Shown here piece after piece: positions 36,468 to 45,952 of a stretch of DNA of 64,000 bases; position 1 is the stretch's first letter, and each line of letters starts with the position of its first letter. The notes below the pieces were generated by a model. That model searched no databases. It was given only the letters and a program-made list of their open reading frames with translations, and had not been told where the DNA came from. The DNA is taken from the NCBI GenBank assembly GCA_018650465.1, contig JABIFY010000007.1, positions 1 to 64,000 on the forward strand. Direction: 5' to 3'. This DNA is from Alphaproteobacteria bacterium (lineage in GTDB: Bacteria > Pseudomonadota > Alphaproteobacteria > UBA2966). The translations under genes were made by a program, and so were the position numbers.

Positions 36468-36481
36468 GGCGGGATTTTTAC

Positions 36482-37429
36482 ATGACACTTCATCCAGGGG
36501 CCAAGTGGGTTGTTGAAGCGGCGGCCGCAGCGCTGGAAATGGGCCAGACCCCCATTGAAGAAAAATCAGCTGAAGAAGCCCGGGCTTTTTACAACGACAG
36601 CCGGGCCGCTCTGACACCTGATTTGCCTGAAGTTGGCCTGGTTGAGGATTTTGAAATCCCCGGCCCACTGGGCGACATCGCGGTGCGTTATTACCGCCCT
36701 TTGGGGTCATCGGCTGACGACGTTCTACCCTTGTGCCTGTTCTATCACGGGGGCGGCTGGGTTATCGGTGACCTGAATTCCCACGATTATGTTTGCCGTC
36801 GCATGGCAAATACTGGCGGCTTTGCCATCGTGTCCGTGGATTATCGTATGGGCCCGGAACATGTTTTTCCGGCAGCGGTAAATGATTGTTATACGGCATT
36901 AAAGTGGGCTGCGGCAGGTGCAGGCGGTCGTACAATAGATCCTCAGCGCCTTGCGGTAGCCGGTGATTCCGCCGGAGGTAATCTGTCCATTGTCACGACA
37001 ATCCTGGCCCGCGATACGGATGGTCCCCACATCCGCTTTCAGGGTCTGATTTATCCAGCAACTGATATGAACATGGTCACCCGGTCCCATGTCGACTTTG
37101 CAGAAGGTCATATCCTGACGCATAAAAGCATGGTCTGGTTTCAGGAACAGTATCTGTCGTCACCTGAAGATCGAGAGGACTGGCAGGCTTCCCCCATCAA
37201 GGCCAAAGATCTGAGAGGCTTACCGCCTGCCATTGTAATAACAGCTGGCCACGATCCCCTGAAAGACGAAGGCAAGGCCTATGCAGATCGTTTAAGCGAT
37301 GCAGGCGTTGACGTCAGTTTCAAATGTTATGAGGGCCAGATTCATGGCTTTGTGACGATGGCCAAGGTTATCGACGAAAGCGACGTCGCCATAGATCAGA
37401 TCGCCAACGCCATCAAGGCGGCGGTCTAA
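36482..37429 (+). CDS. Alpha/beta hydrolase, hormone-sensitive lipase family
   Basis: A 315-residue esterase-like protein. The oxyanion motif HGGGW is at residues 89-93, the nucleophile Ser163 in AGDSAGG, the acid in TAGHDPLKDEG and the His in GQIHGFV. This is the HSL (family IV) esterase pattern; it hydrolyses short carboxylic esters. The physiological substrate is unknown. It starts 14 nt after cobT and may be read with it; nothing links it to B12. Confidence 0.9.
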   Translation: MTLHPGAKWVVEAAAAALEMGQTPIEEKSAEEARAFYNDSRAALTPDLPEVGLVEDFEIPGPLGDIAVRYYRPLGSSADDVLPLCLFYHGGGWVIGDLNSHDYVCRRMANTGGFAIVSVDYRMGPEHVFPAAVNDCYTALKWAAAGAGGRTIDPQRLAVAGDSAGGNLSIVTTILARDTDGPHIRFQGLIYPATDMNMVTRSHVDFAEGHILTHKSMVWFQEQYLSSPEDREDWQASPIKAKDLRGLPPAIVITAGHDPLKDEGKAYADRLSDAGVDVSFKCYEGQIHGFVTMAKVIDESDVAIDQIANAIKAAV

Positions 37430-37436
37430 ACTTCAG

Positions 37437-37979
37437 TCAGCTTTTGGCCTCTGCCGGAGCCACATAATGCATCAAGGCCCTGAACGGGATCAGCATGGCG
37501 AGCGCCAGAACCAGCTTCACACCAAAGTCGCCAATACCAAGTGTCACCCACGGTACCGGTGTGGCGTAGAACGCAATTGAAAAGAACAGAGCTGTATCCA
37601 GCGCTGAGGCCAGAGTCGATGATATCAATGGTGTTTGCCACCAGGTCAGGCGACGCAGGCGGTTAAAGATATAAACATCAACCAGTTGTGCCAGCAAAAA
37701 GGCGGTACCGGAAGCCACAGCAATACGTGCACCGGCAAACCAGATTGACAGAATCACAGCCAAGGCAAAGCCCGCATAAACCACCAGGCGGGTCTTGGCA
37801 GGGCCATAGCGGCGGTTCGTCAGGTCCGTGACAAGGAAGCATACCGGGTACGTCAGCGCCCCCCAGGTCAACCAGTCATTGATCGGGATTTGCACGACGA
37901 TATTGGACACTACAACGATGATGATCATGGCCAACGTCGGCAGCCATAATTCCTTGATGTACGTACTTGAGCTGTTCAT
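37437..37979 (-). CDS. VUT family protein (queuosine precursor transporter-like)
   Basis: A 180-residue protein with six hydrophobic segments, of the VUT/YhhQ family that imports queuosine precursors. Hallmarks are TYPVCFLVTDLTNRRYG and FLLAQLVDVYIFNRLR. The open frame reaches 38033, but those codons overlap a strong hairpin; ATG 37979 has AAGGAA 7 nt upstream and is preferred. No preQ1 riboswitch was recognised ahead of it. It converges with the esterase gene and follows rpmB. Confidence 0.85.
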   Translation of the reverse strand: MNSSSTYIKELWLPTLAMIIIVVVSNIVVQIPINDWLTWGALTYPVCFLVTDLTNRRYGPAKTRLVVYAGFALAVILSIWFAGARIAVASGTAFLLAQLVDVYIFNRLRRLTWWQTPLISSTLASALDTALFFSIAFYATPVPWVTLGIGDFGVKLVLALAMLIPFRALMHYVAPAEAKS

Positions 37980-38018
37980 CGTCATTTCCTTTTCGTCGTA
38001 TTCTTCGACATCATACCG

Positions 38019-38058
38019 TAAAAAGTAGTTCACCCGCGCCTGTTTCCAGGCGCGGGTG
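38019..38058 (-). terminator. Terminator behind rpmB
   Basis: CACCCGCGCCTG and CAGGCGCGGGTG (38031-38042 and 38047-38058) form a perfect 12-bp GC-rich stem; on the minus strand the loop is GAAA. AACTACTTTTT follows. It stands 24 nt after the rpmB stop and 40 nt before the VUT-family start. Confidence 0.65.
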
Positions 38059-38081
38059 AAAAACAGTATTGACTAGCCGGT

Positions 38082-38378
38082 TCAGGCGGCAGCAGCGGCC
38101 TTGGCTTTTTTGGCCAGCTCGCGCTTGATCCGCAAGGCACCCGAAGACAACTGGTCGTCCTTGGCTTTCAGCAAAAATTTATCCAGACCACCATTATGCT
38201 CGACCGAGCGCAGAGCGTGGGCTGAAACCTTGAAACGCATGGAGCGATCCAGTGACTCGCTGTACAGGTTTGTTTCCTGAACATTGGGAAGAAAACGGCG
38301 GCGGGTCTTGTTGTGAGCGTGGCTCACGTTATTCCCGGTCAGTACACCTTTTCCGGTCAGTTCGCAGCGTCGTGCCAT
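38082..38378 (-). CDS. rpmB: 50S ribosomal protein L28
   Basis: A 98-residue L28, starting [20 protein letters not shown] with the expected RRRFLPNVQ and RMKV-like ([15 protein letters not shown]) segments, and an Ala/Lys tail. A single gene with its own 234-nt upstream region and terminator. The upstream region holds a short perfect hairpin. Confidence 0.97.
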   Translation of the reverse strand: MARRCELTGKGVLTGNNVSHAHNKTRRRFLPNVQETNLYSESLDRSMRFKVSAHALRSVEHNGGLDKFLLKAKDDQLSSGALRIKRELAKKAKAAAAA

Positions 38379-38405
38379 GGTTCTGGTACCTTTAGTCGTT
38401 TGTTA

Positions 38406-38425
38406 TTTCAGGATAATTCCTGAAA
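38406..38425 (-). other. Hairpin in the rpmB leader
   Basis: TTTCAGGA and TCCTGAAA form a perfect 8-bp stem with a 4-nt loop, 28 nt before the rpmB start codon. On the RNA it could pause or stabilise the leader; autoregulation is conjecture. Confidence 0.4.
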
Positions 38426-38612
38426 AGAAATTCTGTTTCCAAATATGATTTGCTCTCGAAGCCACACAATCGTCTGGTCGCCAATATTAAGGGGCGCTCA
38501 TTTTCGAAATAAGTGGCTCAACAACAGCAAAGCATTGCACCCAGGCTCTTCAGCTCGGGAACGGCGCTTTTTAAGCCACCAATGGCGCGGCGTCAAGGAA
38601 ATACGGGATTAA

Positions 38613-39620
38613 TTAATCCTCTTTTTCGCCCCGGAAAGCCGCCATCAGCCTGCGCGCAGCAACAGAAGGCGTCATCCGGCCAGCGGCAACTTCGGCTTCA
38701 ACGTGATGCAACTGTTTCCCGACGACGGAATCCCGCCGGAAAGCATCGATTAAACTTTCTTCGATTTCACCCCACAGCCACGCTCTGGCCTGATCTGCAC
38801 GATGGTCAAAAAGCGAGTCGGCCGCTTCAAAAGCCTGATGATGGTTCAGAATTGCGGCCAAAATCTCTGCCATTCCCCTTTTTTCGATGGCGGAACAAAT
38901 CAGGACTTCGGGCTGCCACAGATGAGTTGAGGGCCGCATCAGTCCCAGGGCACCGGCATATTCAGCTGCAAACCGACCGGCAACAGCCTTCAAGTCACCG
39001 TCAGCCTTGTTGACGACCACGAGATCAGCCAGTTCCATGATACCGCGTTTGATACCTTGCAGCTCATCACCACCACCTGGGGACAGCAACAACAGGAACA
39101 TATCGACCATAGCTGCCACAGCTGTTTCAGATTGTCCCACACCCACTGTTTCAATGATGACAATGTCATAACCTGCGGCTTCACATACCAGCATCGTTTC
39201 CCGTGTGCGACGGGCGACACCACCCAGGGTACCGCCAGAAGGTGACGGCCGAATGAAGGCGTTGGAATCACGAGAGAGTTCTTCCATGCGGGTTTTATCG
39301 CCCAGAATGGAGCCACCGGATCGCACTGATGAGGGATCGATCGCCAAAACAGCAACACGCTTGCCGGTTGCCACCAAATGCAAGCCAAAGGCTTCAATAA
39401 AGGTAGATTTACCGGCGCCGGGCGGACCGGTAATACCCAGACGTATGGCCTTGCCGGATTGCGGCAACAGCAAAGACAGTAGTTCATTTGCCTGTAACTG
39501 GTGATCGGCCCGTTGTGATTCGATCAAAGTAATGGCCCGGCCAAGGGCCCGGCGCTCACCGGCCACAACACCATCCGCGAGAGCCTGCATTGCTGAAGTG
39601 GCTGTGGTCGGATCAGACAT
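38613..39620 (-). CDS. meaB: Methylmalonyl-CoA mutase-associated GTPase MeaB
   Basis: A 335-residue G3E GTPase that protects and reloads B12-dependent mutases. Walker A GPPGAGKST is at 65-73, followed by AIDPSSVRSGGSILGDKTRM, IVETVGVGQSE-like text (IIETVGVGQSE), and NKADGD. The mutase itself is at 42877-45039 on the same strand, four genes away, so the two act together without sharing an operon. The open reading frame end reads FRGEKED. Confidence 0.95.
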   Translation of the reverse strand: MSDPTTATSAMQALADGVVAGERRALGRAITLIESQRADHQLQANELLSLLLPQSGKAIRLGITGPPGAGKSTFIEAFGLHLVATGKRVAVLAIDPSSVRSGGSILGDKTRMEELSRDSNAFIRPSPSGGTLGGVARRTRETMLVCEAAGYDIVIIETVGVGQSETAVAAMVDMFLLLLSPGGGDELQGIKRGIMELADLVVVNKADGDLKAVAGRFAAEYAGALGLMRPSTHLWQPEVLICSAIEKRGMAEILAAILNHHQAFEAADSLFDHRADQARAWLWGEIEESLIDAFRRDSVVGKQLHHVEAEVAAGRMTPSVAARRLMAAFRGEKED

Positions 39621-39658
39621 GAACTACCGGCTAAATATCCAAATTTTGAAAAAGGCAG

Positions 39659-40084
39659 TCAGGTATCGCGCTCAGTGCCAAACAACTCGTCATCATCTGT
39701 TTCGCTGGCGGCGACAACAATTTCCGGCTCATACTCGGCTTGCACAGGTTCAGTTTGAGGTTTGTCCAAAGCACTTTCCAGCATGCGCTGTCGTGTTTCA
39801 AGATCAAGTTCGCCCAATGCTTCCTGGGCTTTTGCCTGATTAACCATCGCGGTCTGGATTTCGGTCTGTCTTTTATCGGAAATACCCAGGCTTTGTCCGG
39901 CCTGGGTATTCATGGCCTTGACCAGAGCATTGGTCTTGGCCATCTCAACCTTCAACTCATCTTCCAGTTTGGTCACATAGGCCCGACGCGCCAAAGCACG
40001 ACGTCCTTCCTTATCAAGGAACATCGACAAAAACATGCGGGTTATAAAGCCGAGCACACGGAACCTCCGGTTAGACATCTGCAC
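39659..40084 (-). CDS. Uncharacterised small protein with hydrophobic N-terminus
   Basis: A 141-residue protein from GTG 40084 (AGGTGAG 7 nt upstream; ATG 40078 is the alternative). The first 20 residues are basic and hydrophobic (RFRVLGFITRMFLSMFLDKE), then a long charged helix (residues 35-100) and an acidic tail with many Glu/Asp. I do not recognise the family. It lies 38 nt before meaB and could be co-transcribed. The N-terminal segment could be a membrane-associating helix. Confidence 0.65.
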   Translation of the reverse strand: MQMSNRRFRVLGFITRMFLSMFLDKEGRRALARRAYVTKLEDELKVEMAKTNALVKAMNTQAGQSLGISDKRQTEIQTAMVNQAKAQEALGELDLETRQRMLESALDKPQTEPVQAEYEPEIVVAASETDDDELFGTERDT

Positions 40085-40195
40085 TTGATCTCACCTGATT
40101 TCACCAAGGCTCAAGCGCGCGTCACAGACCGCGATATTGCAGTCAATTTGTGTATAATGTAAAGGCAAACAGCGGTCTAAGATCAAGGATTTCAC

Positions 40196-40879
40196 ATGAC
40201 GCCAGGATGTAAGAATCTCATAAACAAGATGAAAGCGATGGCGGATCCCGAAGCCCTGGCGGGTAAGGCCCGTTTTGGAATCAACATTGAAAATTCCCTG
40301 GGCCTGCGAATGCCGCAAATTCGCAACCTGGCCCGCGAGATTGGTCGCGACCACAACCTGGCTCTGGAACTGTGGCAAACCGGCATCGTCGATGCACGCA
40401 TATTGGCCCCGCTGATTGCACAAAAAAAGGAGGTCACAGACCAATTGATGGAAAGCTGGGTCACTGATTTTGCCTCCTGGGATGTCTGTGACCAGTGCTG
40501 CATCAACCTTTTTCGCCATCATGCCACTGCTTTTGACAAGGTTACGACCTGGGCTGCACGGGAGGAGGAATTTGTCCGACGGGCAGGCTTTGCCTTGCTA
40601 GCCACCCTGGCAGTTCACAAAAAACAGGAACCTGACCAAACCTTCATCGATTTTTTTCCTTTGATCGAACACTACGCCTTTGATAACCGGAACTTCGTAA
40701 AAAAGGCTGTGAACTGGGCCTTGCGGCAAATCGGCAAGCGCAACAAGGCGCTGAATCTGGCGGCAATCGGCGTCAGCAACCGCATTCTGGAACAGGATAC
40801 GCCCCCCACCCGATGGATCGCCAATGATGCCTTGCGGGAGCTACACGACAAAAAGATTCTTGCCCGTTTTAAAAACTGA
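40196..40879 (+). CDS. DNA alkylation repair protein (AlkD-like)
   Basis: A 227-residue HEAT-repeat-like DNA glycosylase family member. Recognised by FGINIENSLGLRMPQIRNLA, the ligand-region Trp/Asp in SWDVCDQCC and the NWALRQIGKRN helix. AlkD-type enzymes remove 3- and 7-alkylated bases without base flipping. A TATAAT at 40153-40158 stands 38 nt before the ATG; no matching -35 is seen. It diverges from the uncharacterised gene at 39659. Confidence 0.88.
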   Translation: MTPGCKNLINKMKAMADPEALAGKARFGINIENSLGLRMPQIRNLAREIGRDHNLALELWQTGIVDARILAPLIAQKKEVTDQLMESWVTDFASWDVCDQCCINLFRHHATAFDKVTTWAAREEEFVRRAGFALLATLAVHKKQEPDQTFIDFFPLIEHYAFDNRNFVKKAVNWALRQIGKRNKALNLAAIGVSNRILEQDTPPTRWIANDALRELHDKKILARFKN

Positions 40880-40952
40880 CTGGTGAAATCACTTGCAAAG
40901 ACCATAGAAATAGCCATTTCCAAGGTCTGGTATTAACGAAATAACGGAGCAC

Positions 40953-41267
40953 ATGATGGATAGCGAGACCAAAAGCAACCTGACTGAACAAAGCACATGG
41001 AAGCGTATCGCCTACATGGTTTTGTTTGTAATCACGTTTAACGTCGCTGAAATGGTTCTGTTTGTCGTTGTTGTTCTGCAAGTTGCCTTCAAATTGCTGA
41101 CCGGCAAACCCCTTGATCCCCTGAAGGAACTAGGCCAGGAAATCGGTACCTATTTGCGTAGCGTCGTCAATTTTCTGACATTTGAAACTGAAGAGATGCC
41201 TTTCCCTGTGAAGCCTTGGCCCAGCAGCAATCCAAAAAGCGGTGGCCCTGTCAGCACAAGCGTTTGA
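40953..41267 (+). CDS. DUF4389 domain-containing membrane protein
   Basis: A 104-residue protein with one long hydrophobic region (about 20-50, WKRIAYMVLFVITFNVAEMV onward), then LLTGKPLDPLKELGQEIGTY, and the end FLTFETEEMPFPVKPWP. This is the DUF4389 pattern. The function is unknown. It follows the DNA repair gene by 73 nt on the same strand. Confidence 0.88.
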   Translation: MMDSETKSNLTEQSTWKRIAYMVLFVITFNVAEMVLFVVVVLQVAFKLLTGKPLDPLKELGQEIGTYLRSVVNFLTFETEEMPFPVKPWPSSNPKSGGPVSTSV

Positions 41268-41378
41268 AAACCACGAGTTAAAGGCTCCAGGTCACAAACA
41301 AAATTTTGTCCGGTGATGGTCTAAAGGCCACTATCTGTTTTATCATGGCGACAAATCAACCAGCTTAGCGGAGTTCCC

Positions 41379-42869
41379 ATGCGCCTGGTTATCGCCATGA
41401 TGAAACACGAAACCAATACGTTCTCGCCGGTCCCGGCAAACTTTCAACGGTTTGAGGACTGGGGGGCCCAATTTGGTGATGCCGCCCGCGAAGCTTATGA
41501 ACATACCGCCATGCCCATGGCCGCTTATATCAAACTGGCCCGGGCCAGAGGGCATACGTTCGTCACTCCTTTCGCTGGTGAGGCCATGCCATCAGGCAAG
41601 GTGACCAAAGATGCCTATGAGCGCATGAGCGACGCTATTCTGGATGCCGTGCGCGTGGGCTGTGATGCGGCCTTGCTGGATTTACACGGAGCCATGGTGG
41701 CTGAAACCACCGACGATGGTGAAGGCACCTTGCTGGAACGCATCCGCGAAATTGCCCCCGATTTGCCCATTGCGGTGACCTGCGATTTGCACTGCAATTT
41801 AACACAGAAAATGATCGACAACTGCACTGCCCTGATCGGCTACAAGACCTACCCTCACGTGGATATGTATGAAGTCGCGGAACAGGTTGGTGAAATTCTG
41901 TTTCGCCATCTTGATGGTGAAGTTAACGCCACCATGGCCTGGGGCAATCGTCCGGTTCTGGCGCAAACCCTGCGCATGGGAACAGATGACGAGCCCATGA
42001 AATCCCTCATCGACATGTGTAAGGCCGCTGAAGAGGAACCGGGCGTTCTGGCTGCAACAGCGTTTGGCGGCTTTCCTCTGGCGGACATTCACGATGCCGG
42101 ATTATCCTCAATTGTCATTAGCGATGGTAACGTTGATCAGGCTGTTGAGGTCCGCGACCGGATTCTTAATATCGGCTGGAAAGAACGCGAGGATTTTGTC
42201 TATAAGGGCGAACCCCTGGAAGACGCCGTTGCCCGCGCCAAAACTCTGGAAGCCCCTGTTGGCGACAATCCTGTGATCATGCTGGATCATGCTGACAATA
42301 CTGGCTCAGGTGCCACTCAGGACACAATGGAAGTTATCGAAGAAGTCTTGCGTCAGGGACTGGAAGATGTCGCTGTCGGGGCCGTATGGGACCCTGAGGC
42401 TGTCAAACAAATGCAAGCCGCAGGCATCGGCAATACCATCACTCTGGAACTTGGTGGCCGCACCGACATGCCGTCCATCAACAAAAAGGGTGAGCCCCTG
42501 ACAGTGACCGGCAATGTGAAAACCCTGACGGATGGGAATTGGGTGGTGCGTGGCCCCATGTATACCGGCGTTGAAGTTCGGCTTGGTGACACCGCCGTGC
42601 TGGACACCGGCAATATGGAGATCGTGATTACGTCTTTGCATCACGAACCCTGGGACCAGGGCATTTTCACGTCCGTTGGCATTGATCCGAAATTCAAAAA
42701 ATACCTGATCCTGAAATCACGCATTCACTATCGCGCCGGATTTGCATCAATTGAGCGGGAGACGGTGACTTGTGACGGTGTGGGCGTGACGACCTCGGAC
42801 AACAGTCAGCTCGAATTCGTCAATATCCGCCGCCCTATCTATCCTCTGGATTTGATCAACGAGCCTTGA
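41379..42869 (+). CDS. M81 family metallopeptidase (MlrC-like)
   Basis: A 496-residue protein of the MlrC family, named after an enzyme of microcystin degradation; most bacterial members have unknown substrates. The N-terminal domain opens with RLVIAMMKHETNTFSPVPA and contains DLHGAMV and DLHCNLT, both likely metal-binding regions. The C-terminal MlrC_C domain contains DTAVLDTGNMEIVITS. It is a single gene converging with the mutase gene (7-nt gap). The role here may be in amino-acid derivative or peptide catabolism, not shown by the sequence. Confidence 0.88.
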   Translation: MRLVIAMMKHETNTFSPVPANFQRFEDWGAQFGDAAREAYEHTAMPMAAYIKLARARGHTFVTPFAGEAMPSGKVTKDAYERMSDAILDAVRVGCDAALLDLHGAMVAETTDDGEGTLLERIREIAPDLPIAVTCDLHCNLTQKMIDNCTALIGYKTYPHVDMYEVAEQVGEILFRHLDGEVNATMAWGNRPVLAQTLRMGTDDEPMKSLIDMCKAAEEEPGVLAATAFGGFPLADIHDAGLSSIVISDGNVDQAVEVRDRILNIGWKEREDFVYKGEPLEDAVARAKTLEAPVGDNPVIMLDHADNTGSGATQDTMEVIEEVLRQGLEDVAVGAVWDPEAVKQMQAAGIGNTITLELGGRTDMPSINKKGEPLTVTGNVKTLTDGNWVVRGPMYTGVEVRLGDTAVLDTGNMEIVITSLHHEPWDQGIFTSVGIDPKFKKYLILKSRIHYRAGFASIERETVTCDGVGVTTSDNSQLEFVNIRRPIYPLDLINEP

Positions 42870-42876
42870 GGCAGTC

Positions 42877-45039
42877 TTACTCCGCCGCCTCGTGACGCGC
42901 TGAAACCAGGTCAATCACATCAGCGGCGGCTTCAGTAATATTTGTGCCCGGACCAAAGATCGCGCCGACACCGGCGGCCCGGAGTTCATCGTAATCTTTT
43001 GGCGGCACAACCCCACCAACAATCACCAGAATATCACCTGCACCTTCGGCCTTCAGGGCCGCAATAAGCTGCGGCACCAAAGTCTTGTGACCAGCTGCCT
43101 GGGACGACACACCGACGATATGCACATCATTTTCCACGGCTTGGCGGGCGGCTTCTTCCGGGGTTTGGAACAAAGGTCCGATATCTACATCAAAGCCCAG
43201 ATCAGCAAAGGCCGTGGCGATAACCTTGGCACCACGATCATGACCGTCCTGGCCCAGCTTCACCACCATTAAACGCGGGCGACGGCCTTGGGCGTCGGCA
43301 AATTTGGTAACGTTTTTCTGAATATTGCTGAAGCTTTCATCATCGGCATAGGCACCGCCATAAACCCCTGACACGGATTGGGTCGTCGCTTTGTGGCGCG
43401 TGAAAACACGCTCCATGGCATCAGAAACTTCGCCGACACTGGCCCGTGCGCGAACGGCATCTACGGACAAGGCCAGCAGGTTACCGCCTGAACGGGCGCC
43501 TGCCTCCAGAGCCTGCAAAGCCGCTTGGGCTTTGGCTTCAACCCGACCGGAACGCATGTCTTTCAAACGTGAAATCTGCGATTCCCGTACCGCATCGTTA
43601 TCGACTTCCAGCAGATCAATTTCTGCCTCATCCGCCAGCTTGTATTTGTTGACGCCAACGATGACATCTTCACCGCGATCAACACGGGCCTGACGGCGGG
43701 CCGCACTTTCTTCAATGCGCAGCTTGGGCATGCCTTCAGCCACGGCCTTTGTCATGCCACCCAGCTCTTCCACTTCGTCGATCAGCTTCTGGGCTGCTTC
43801 GGCCAACTCGTGAGTCAGGCTTTCAACGTAGTAGCTGCCTGCCAAAGGGTCGACCACATTGGTAATGCCGGTTTCTTCCTGCAGGATAATCTGGGTATTG
43901 CGGGCGATGCGGGCCGAGGTATCCGTTGGCAAGGCCATGGCTTCGTCAAAGGCATTTGTATGCAGGCTTTGGGTCCCGCCCAGGGCCGCGGACAGTGCTT
44001 CGTAAGCTGTGCGCACAACGTTGTTGTAAGGGTCCTGCTCCGTCAGGGAGACCCCCGAAGTCTGACAGTGGGTGCGCAAGGAAAAAGAGCGCGGGTCTTT
44101 GGGGTCAAACTGTTGCATCAGGCGCGCCCACAGCAGGCGGGCAGCGCGCAATTTGGCGGCTTCCATAAAGAAGTTCATGCCAATCGCAAAAAAGAATGAC
44201 AGACGCGGCGCAAATTTGTCCACGTCCAGGCCTTGCGCCACAGCTGCCCGCACATATTCAACGCCGTCGGCCAGGGTAAAGGCCAGTTCTTGAACGGCCG
44301 TCGCACCCGCTTCCTGCATGTGATAGCCGGAAATTGAAATCGAGTTAAAGCGCGGCATATGTTCCGCCGTATAGGCAATAATATCAGCCACAATCCGCAT
44401 ACTGGGTTCCGGCGGATAGATATAGGTATTGCGGACCATGAATTCCTTCAGAATGTCGTTCTGCACCGTGCCGGACAGCTGGGCCAATTCCACGCCCTGT
44501 TCTTCCGCTGCCACGATATAACCCGCCATCACGGGCAAAATCGCCCCGTTCATCGTCATGGAGACACTGACCTTGTCGAGCGCAATGCCTTCGAACAGGA
44601 CTTTCATATCCTCGACGGAATCGATGGCGACACCTGCCTTGCCGACGTCGCCAACCACACGTGGATGGTCCGAATCATAGCCCCTGTGCGTGGCCAGGTC
44701 GAAGGCGACAGATACCCCTGTTTGCCCGGCGGCCAGATTGCGATGGAAAAAGGCGTTGGTCTCCCGGGCCGTGGAAAATCCACCATACTGGCGCACTGTC
44801 CATGGACGACCGGTATACATGGTGGCACGGGGCCCGCGTGTGTAAGGCGCGATCCCCGGCATTGTCGCTGCGTCATAGCCTTCAGCCCGTGCGGCTTCCA
44901 GGTCTTCAGCGGTATACAGCGGCTTGACGTCGATCCCTTCCGGTGTTTTCCAGGTCAGGTCATCCAGGTCGCGCCCTTTCAGCTCTTTTGAAGCCAGGTC
45001 GCGCCAATCTGCAAGGGTTTTTTTCTCGAAATCACTCAT
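42877..45039 (-). CDS. scpA: Methylmalonyl-CoA mutase, single-chain
   Basis: A 720-residue adenosylcobalamin-dependent mutase (also called mutB or mcmA) that converts methylmalonyl-CoA to succinyl-CoA. The N-terminal TIM barrel opens with a typical [19 protein letters not shown]. The C-terminal B12 domain has the base-off motif DGHDRG and [11 protein letters not shown]. The length is that of the catalytic large subunit; no small partner gene is adjacent. It fits with MeaB upstream and the B12 genes cobS and cobT. The entry point of propionyl-CoA carboxylase is not in the window. Confidence 0.97.
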   Translation of the reverse strand: MSDFEKKTLADWRDLASKELKGRDLDDLTWKTPEGIDVKPLYTAEDLEAARAEGYDAATMPGIAPYTRGPRATMYTGRPWTVRQYGGFSTARETNAFFHRNLAAGQTGVSVAFDLATHRGYDSDHPRVVGDVGKAGVAIDSVEDMKVLFEGIALDKVSVSMTMNGAILPVMAGYIVAAEEQGVELAQLSGTVQNDILKEFMVRNTYIYPPEPSMRIVADIIAYTAEHMPRFNSISISGYHMQEAGATAVQELAFTLADGVEYVRAAVAQGLDVDKFAPRLSFFFAIGMNFFMEAAKLRAARLLWARLMQQFDPKDPRSFSLRTHCQTSGVSLTEQDPYNNVVRTAYEALSAALGGTQSLHTNAFDEAMALPTDTSARIARNTQIILQEETGITNVVDPLAGSYYVESLTHELAEAAQKLIDEVEELGGMTKAVAEGMPKLRIEESAARRQARVDRGEDVIVGVNKYKLADEAEIDLLEVDNDAVRESQISRLKDMRSGRVEAKAQAALQALEAGARSGGNLLALSVDAVRARASVGEVSDAMERVFTRHKATTQSVSGVYGGAYADDESFSNIQKNVTKFADAQGRRPRLMVVKLGQDGHDRGAKVIATAFADLGFDVDIGPLFQTPEEAARQAVENDVHIVGVSSQAAGHKTLVPQLIAALKAEGAGDILVIVGGVVPPKDYDELRAAGVGAIFGPGTNITEAAADVIDLVSARHEAAE

Positions 45040-45190
45040 TACGAAATCTCATTACTCAGAGTATGGACCTAAATCCAGGTGGGGGGCTTTTCGCACTTGC
45101 GAGATGAGAAAATGCGCCAAAGTCACGGTTTAGTCAATTGTTGGACCAGGGAATGGGCCGGGGAGATACTCAATAAATTGCAATGCAAAT

Positions 45191-45293
45191 AGTTATAACA
45201 TCTGTATTCCCTCTCAAACCAAGCCATGCATAAACTGAACGCCATAAATATGGTCGTCAACACGACCCTAATAAGTTATAACATATGTATTCC
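45191..45293 (+). promoter_or_regulatory. Paired operator-like direct repeats upstream of the TA genes
   Basis: AGTTATAACATCTGTATTCC at 45191-45210 and AGTTATAACATATGTATTCC at 45274-45293 match in 19 of 20 positions, 83 nt apart. Each contains the palindrome GTTATAAC. The second ends 15 nt before the antitoxin start codon. AbrB-type antitoxins repress their own operon, so these are likely operators. Confidence 0.6.
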
Positions 45294-45308
45294 ACACGGA
45301 GATATTTG

Positions 45309-45533
45309 ATGTACAAGCTGAAAGTTCGGAAAATTGGCAACTCTCTGGGGGTCACGTTGCCCAAAGAAGCTCTTGCCCAACTGGATGTTGCGGAGGGGGA
45401 TGAAATCTATGCGACCGGCGCCGGTGACAGTCTTACACTAACCGCCAGCGACGAAACATTTGGCAAAGCCATGGAGGCCTATAAGGAAATGCGTCGCACC
45501 TACCGCAACGCCCTTGGTGAGTTGGCAAAATGA
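45309..45533 (+). CDS. AbrB/MazE/SpoVT family antitoxin
   Basis: A 74-residue protein from ATG 45309, with GGAG 8 nt upstream; the frame is open to 45285. The swapped-hairpin DNA-binding domain is seen in KVRKIGNSLGVTLPKEALAQ and GDEIYATG. The C-terminal part (about 45-74) would hold the toxin-binding helix. Its end overlaps the Doc-like gene by 4 nt. It most likely represses this operon and, originally, neutralised the partner. Confidence 0.85.
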   Translation: MYKLKVRKIGNSLGVTLPKEALAQLDVAEGDEIYATGAGDSLTLTASDETFGKAMEAYKEMRRTYRNALGELAK

Positions 45534-45901
45534 CGGAGCCGGTCTGGCTGACGGTCGACATCATCAAAACGATTCAGGCGGACCTGATCCAACGCTTTGG
45601 TGGAGAACAAGGCCTGCACGATGAAGCCCTGCTGGAATCGGTCATGATTCTAGCCAGAGACCGTTGGCATGCCGAAAATCCGGATATTCATGAACTGGCA
45701 GCCTGTTACGCCTACGGTCTCGCCGGAATTCGGGCCTTTGTCGATAGCAACCTGAGTATAGCTTTTGCTGCAGCCGATGTATTTCTACGGTTAAACAACA
45801 GCCAGATCAAAGTTTCCGAACCAAAGATTGTCCTGACCTTTCTCGATCTTGCCGCCGGAGACCTGGACGAGGAAGGCCTCGCCAAAGCAATTGCAGCTTA
45901 A
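45530..45901 (+). CDS. Doc-family toxin with destroyed active site
   Basis: A 123-residue protein of full Doc length and fold pattern (GEQGLHDEALLESV near 25-37, then ELAACYAYGL). Active Doc proteins carry His-x-Phe-x-Asp-Gly-Asn-Lys-Arg and phosphorylate EF-Tu. Here residues 68-76 read Arg-Ala-Phe-Val-Asp-Ser-Asn-Leu-Ser, so the catalytic His, the Gly, the Lys and the Arg are all lost while the flanks are intact. The reading frame is not broken. It is translationally coupled to the antitoxin. A non-toxic remnant or a repurposed binding partner is likely. Confidence 0.85.
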   Translation: MTEPVWLTVDIIKTIQADLIQRFGGEQGLHDEALLESVMILARDRWHAENPDIHELAACYAYGLAGIRAFVDSNLSIAFAAADVFLRLNNSQIKVSEPKIVLTFLDLAAGDLDEEGLAKAIAA

Positions 45902-45952
45902 TCAAAATCGTCGAAACTGGAATCGGCCATGAGCAATCAGGACCGGTAAATC

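Noticed and set aside
37980-38081. preQ1 riboswitch before the VUT gene
   Set aside because: The gap holds a simple perfect hairpin without the conserved loop and tail of preQ1 aptamers.
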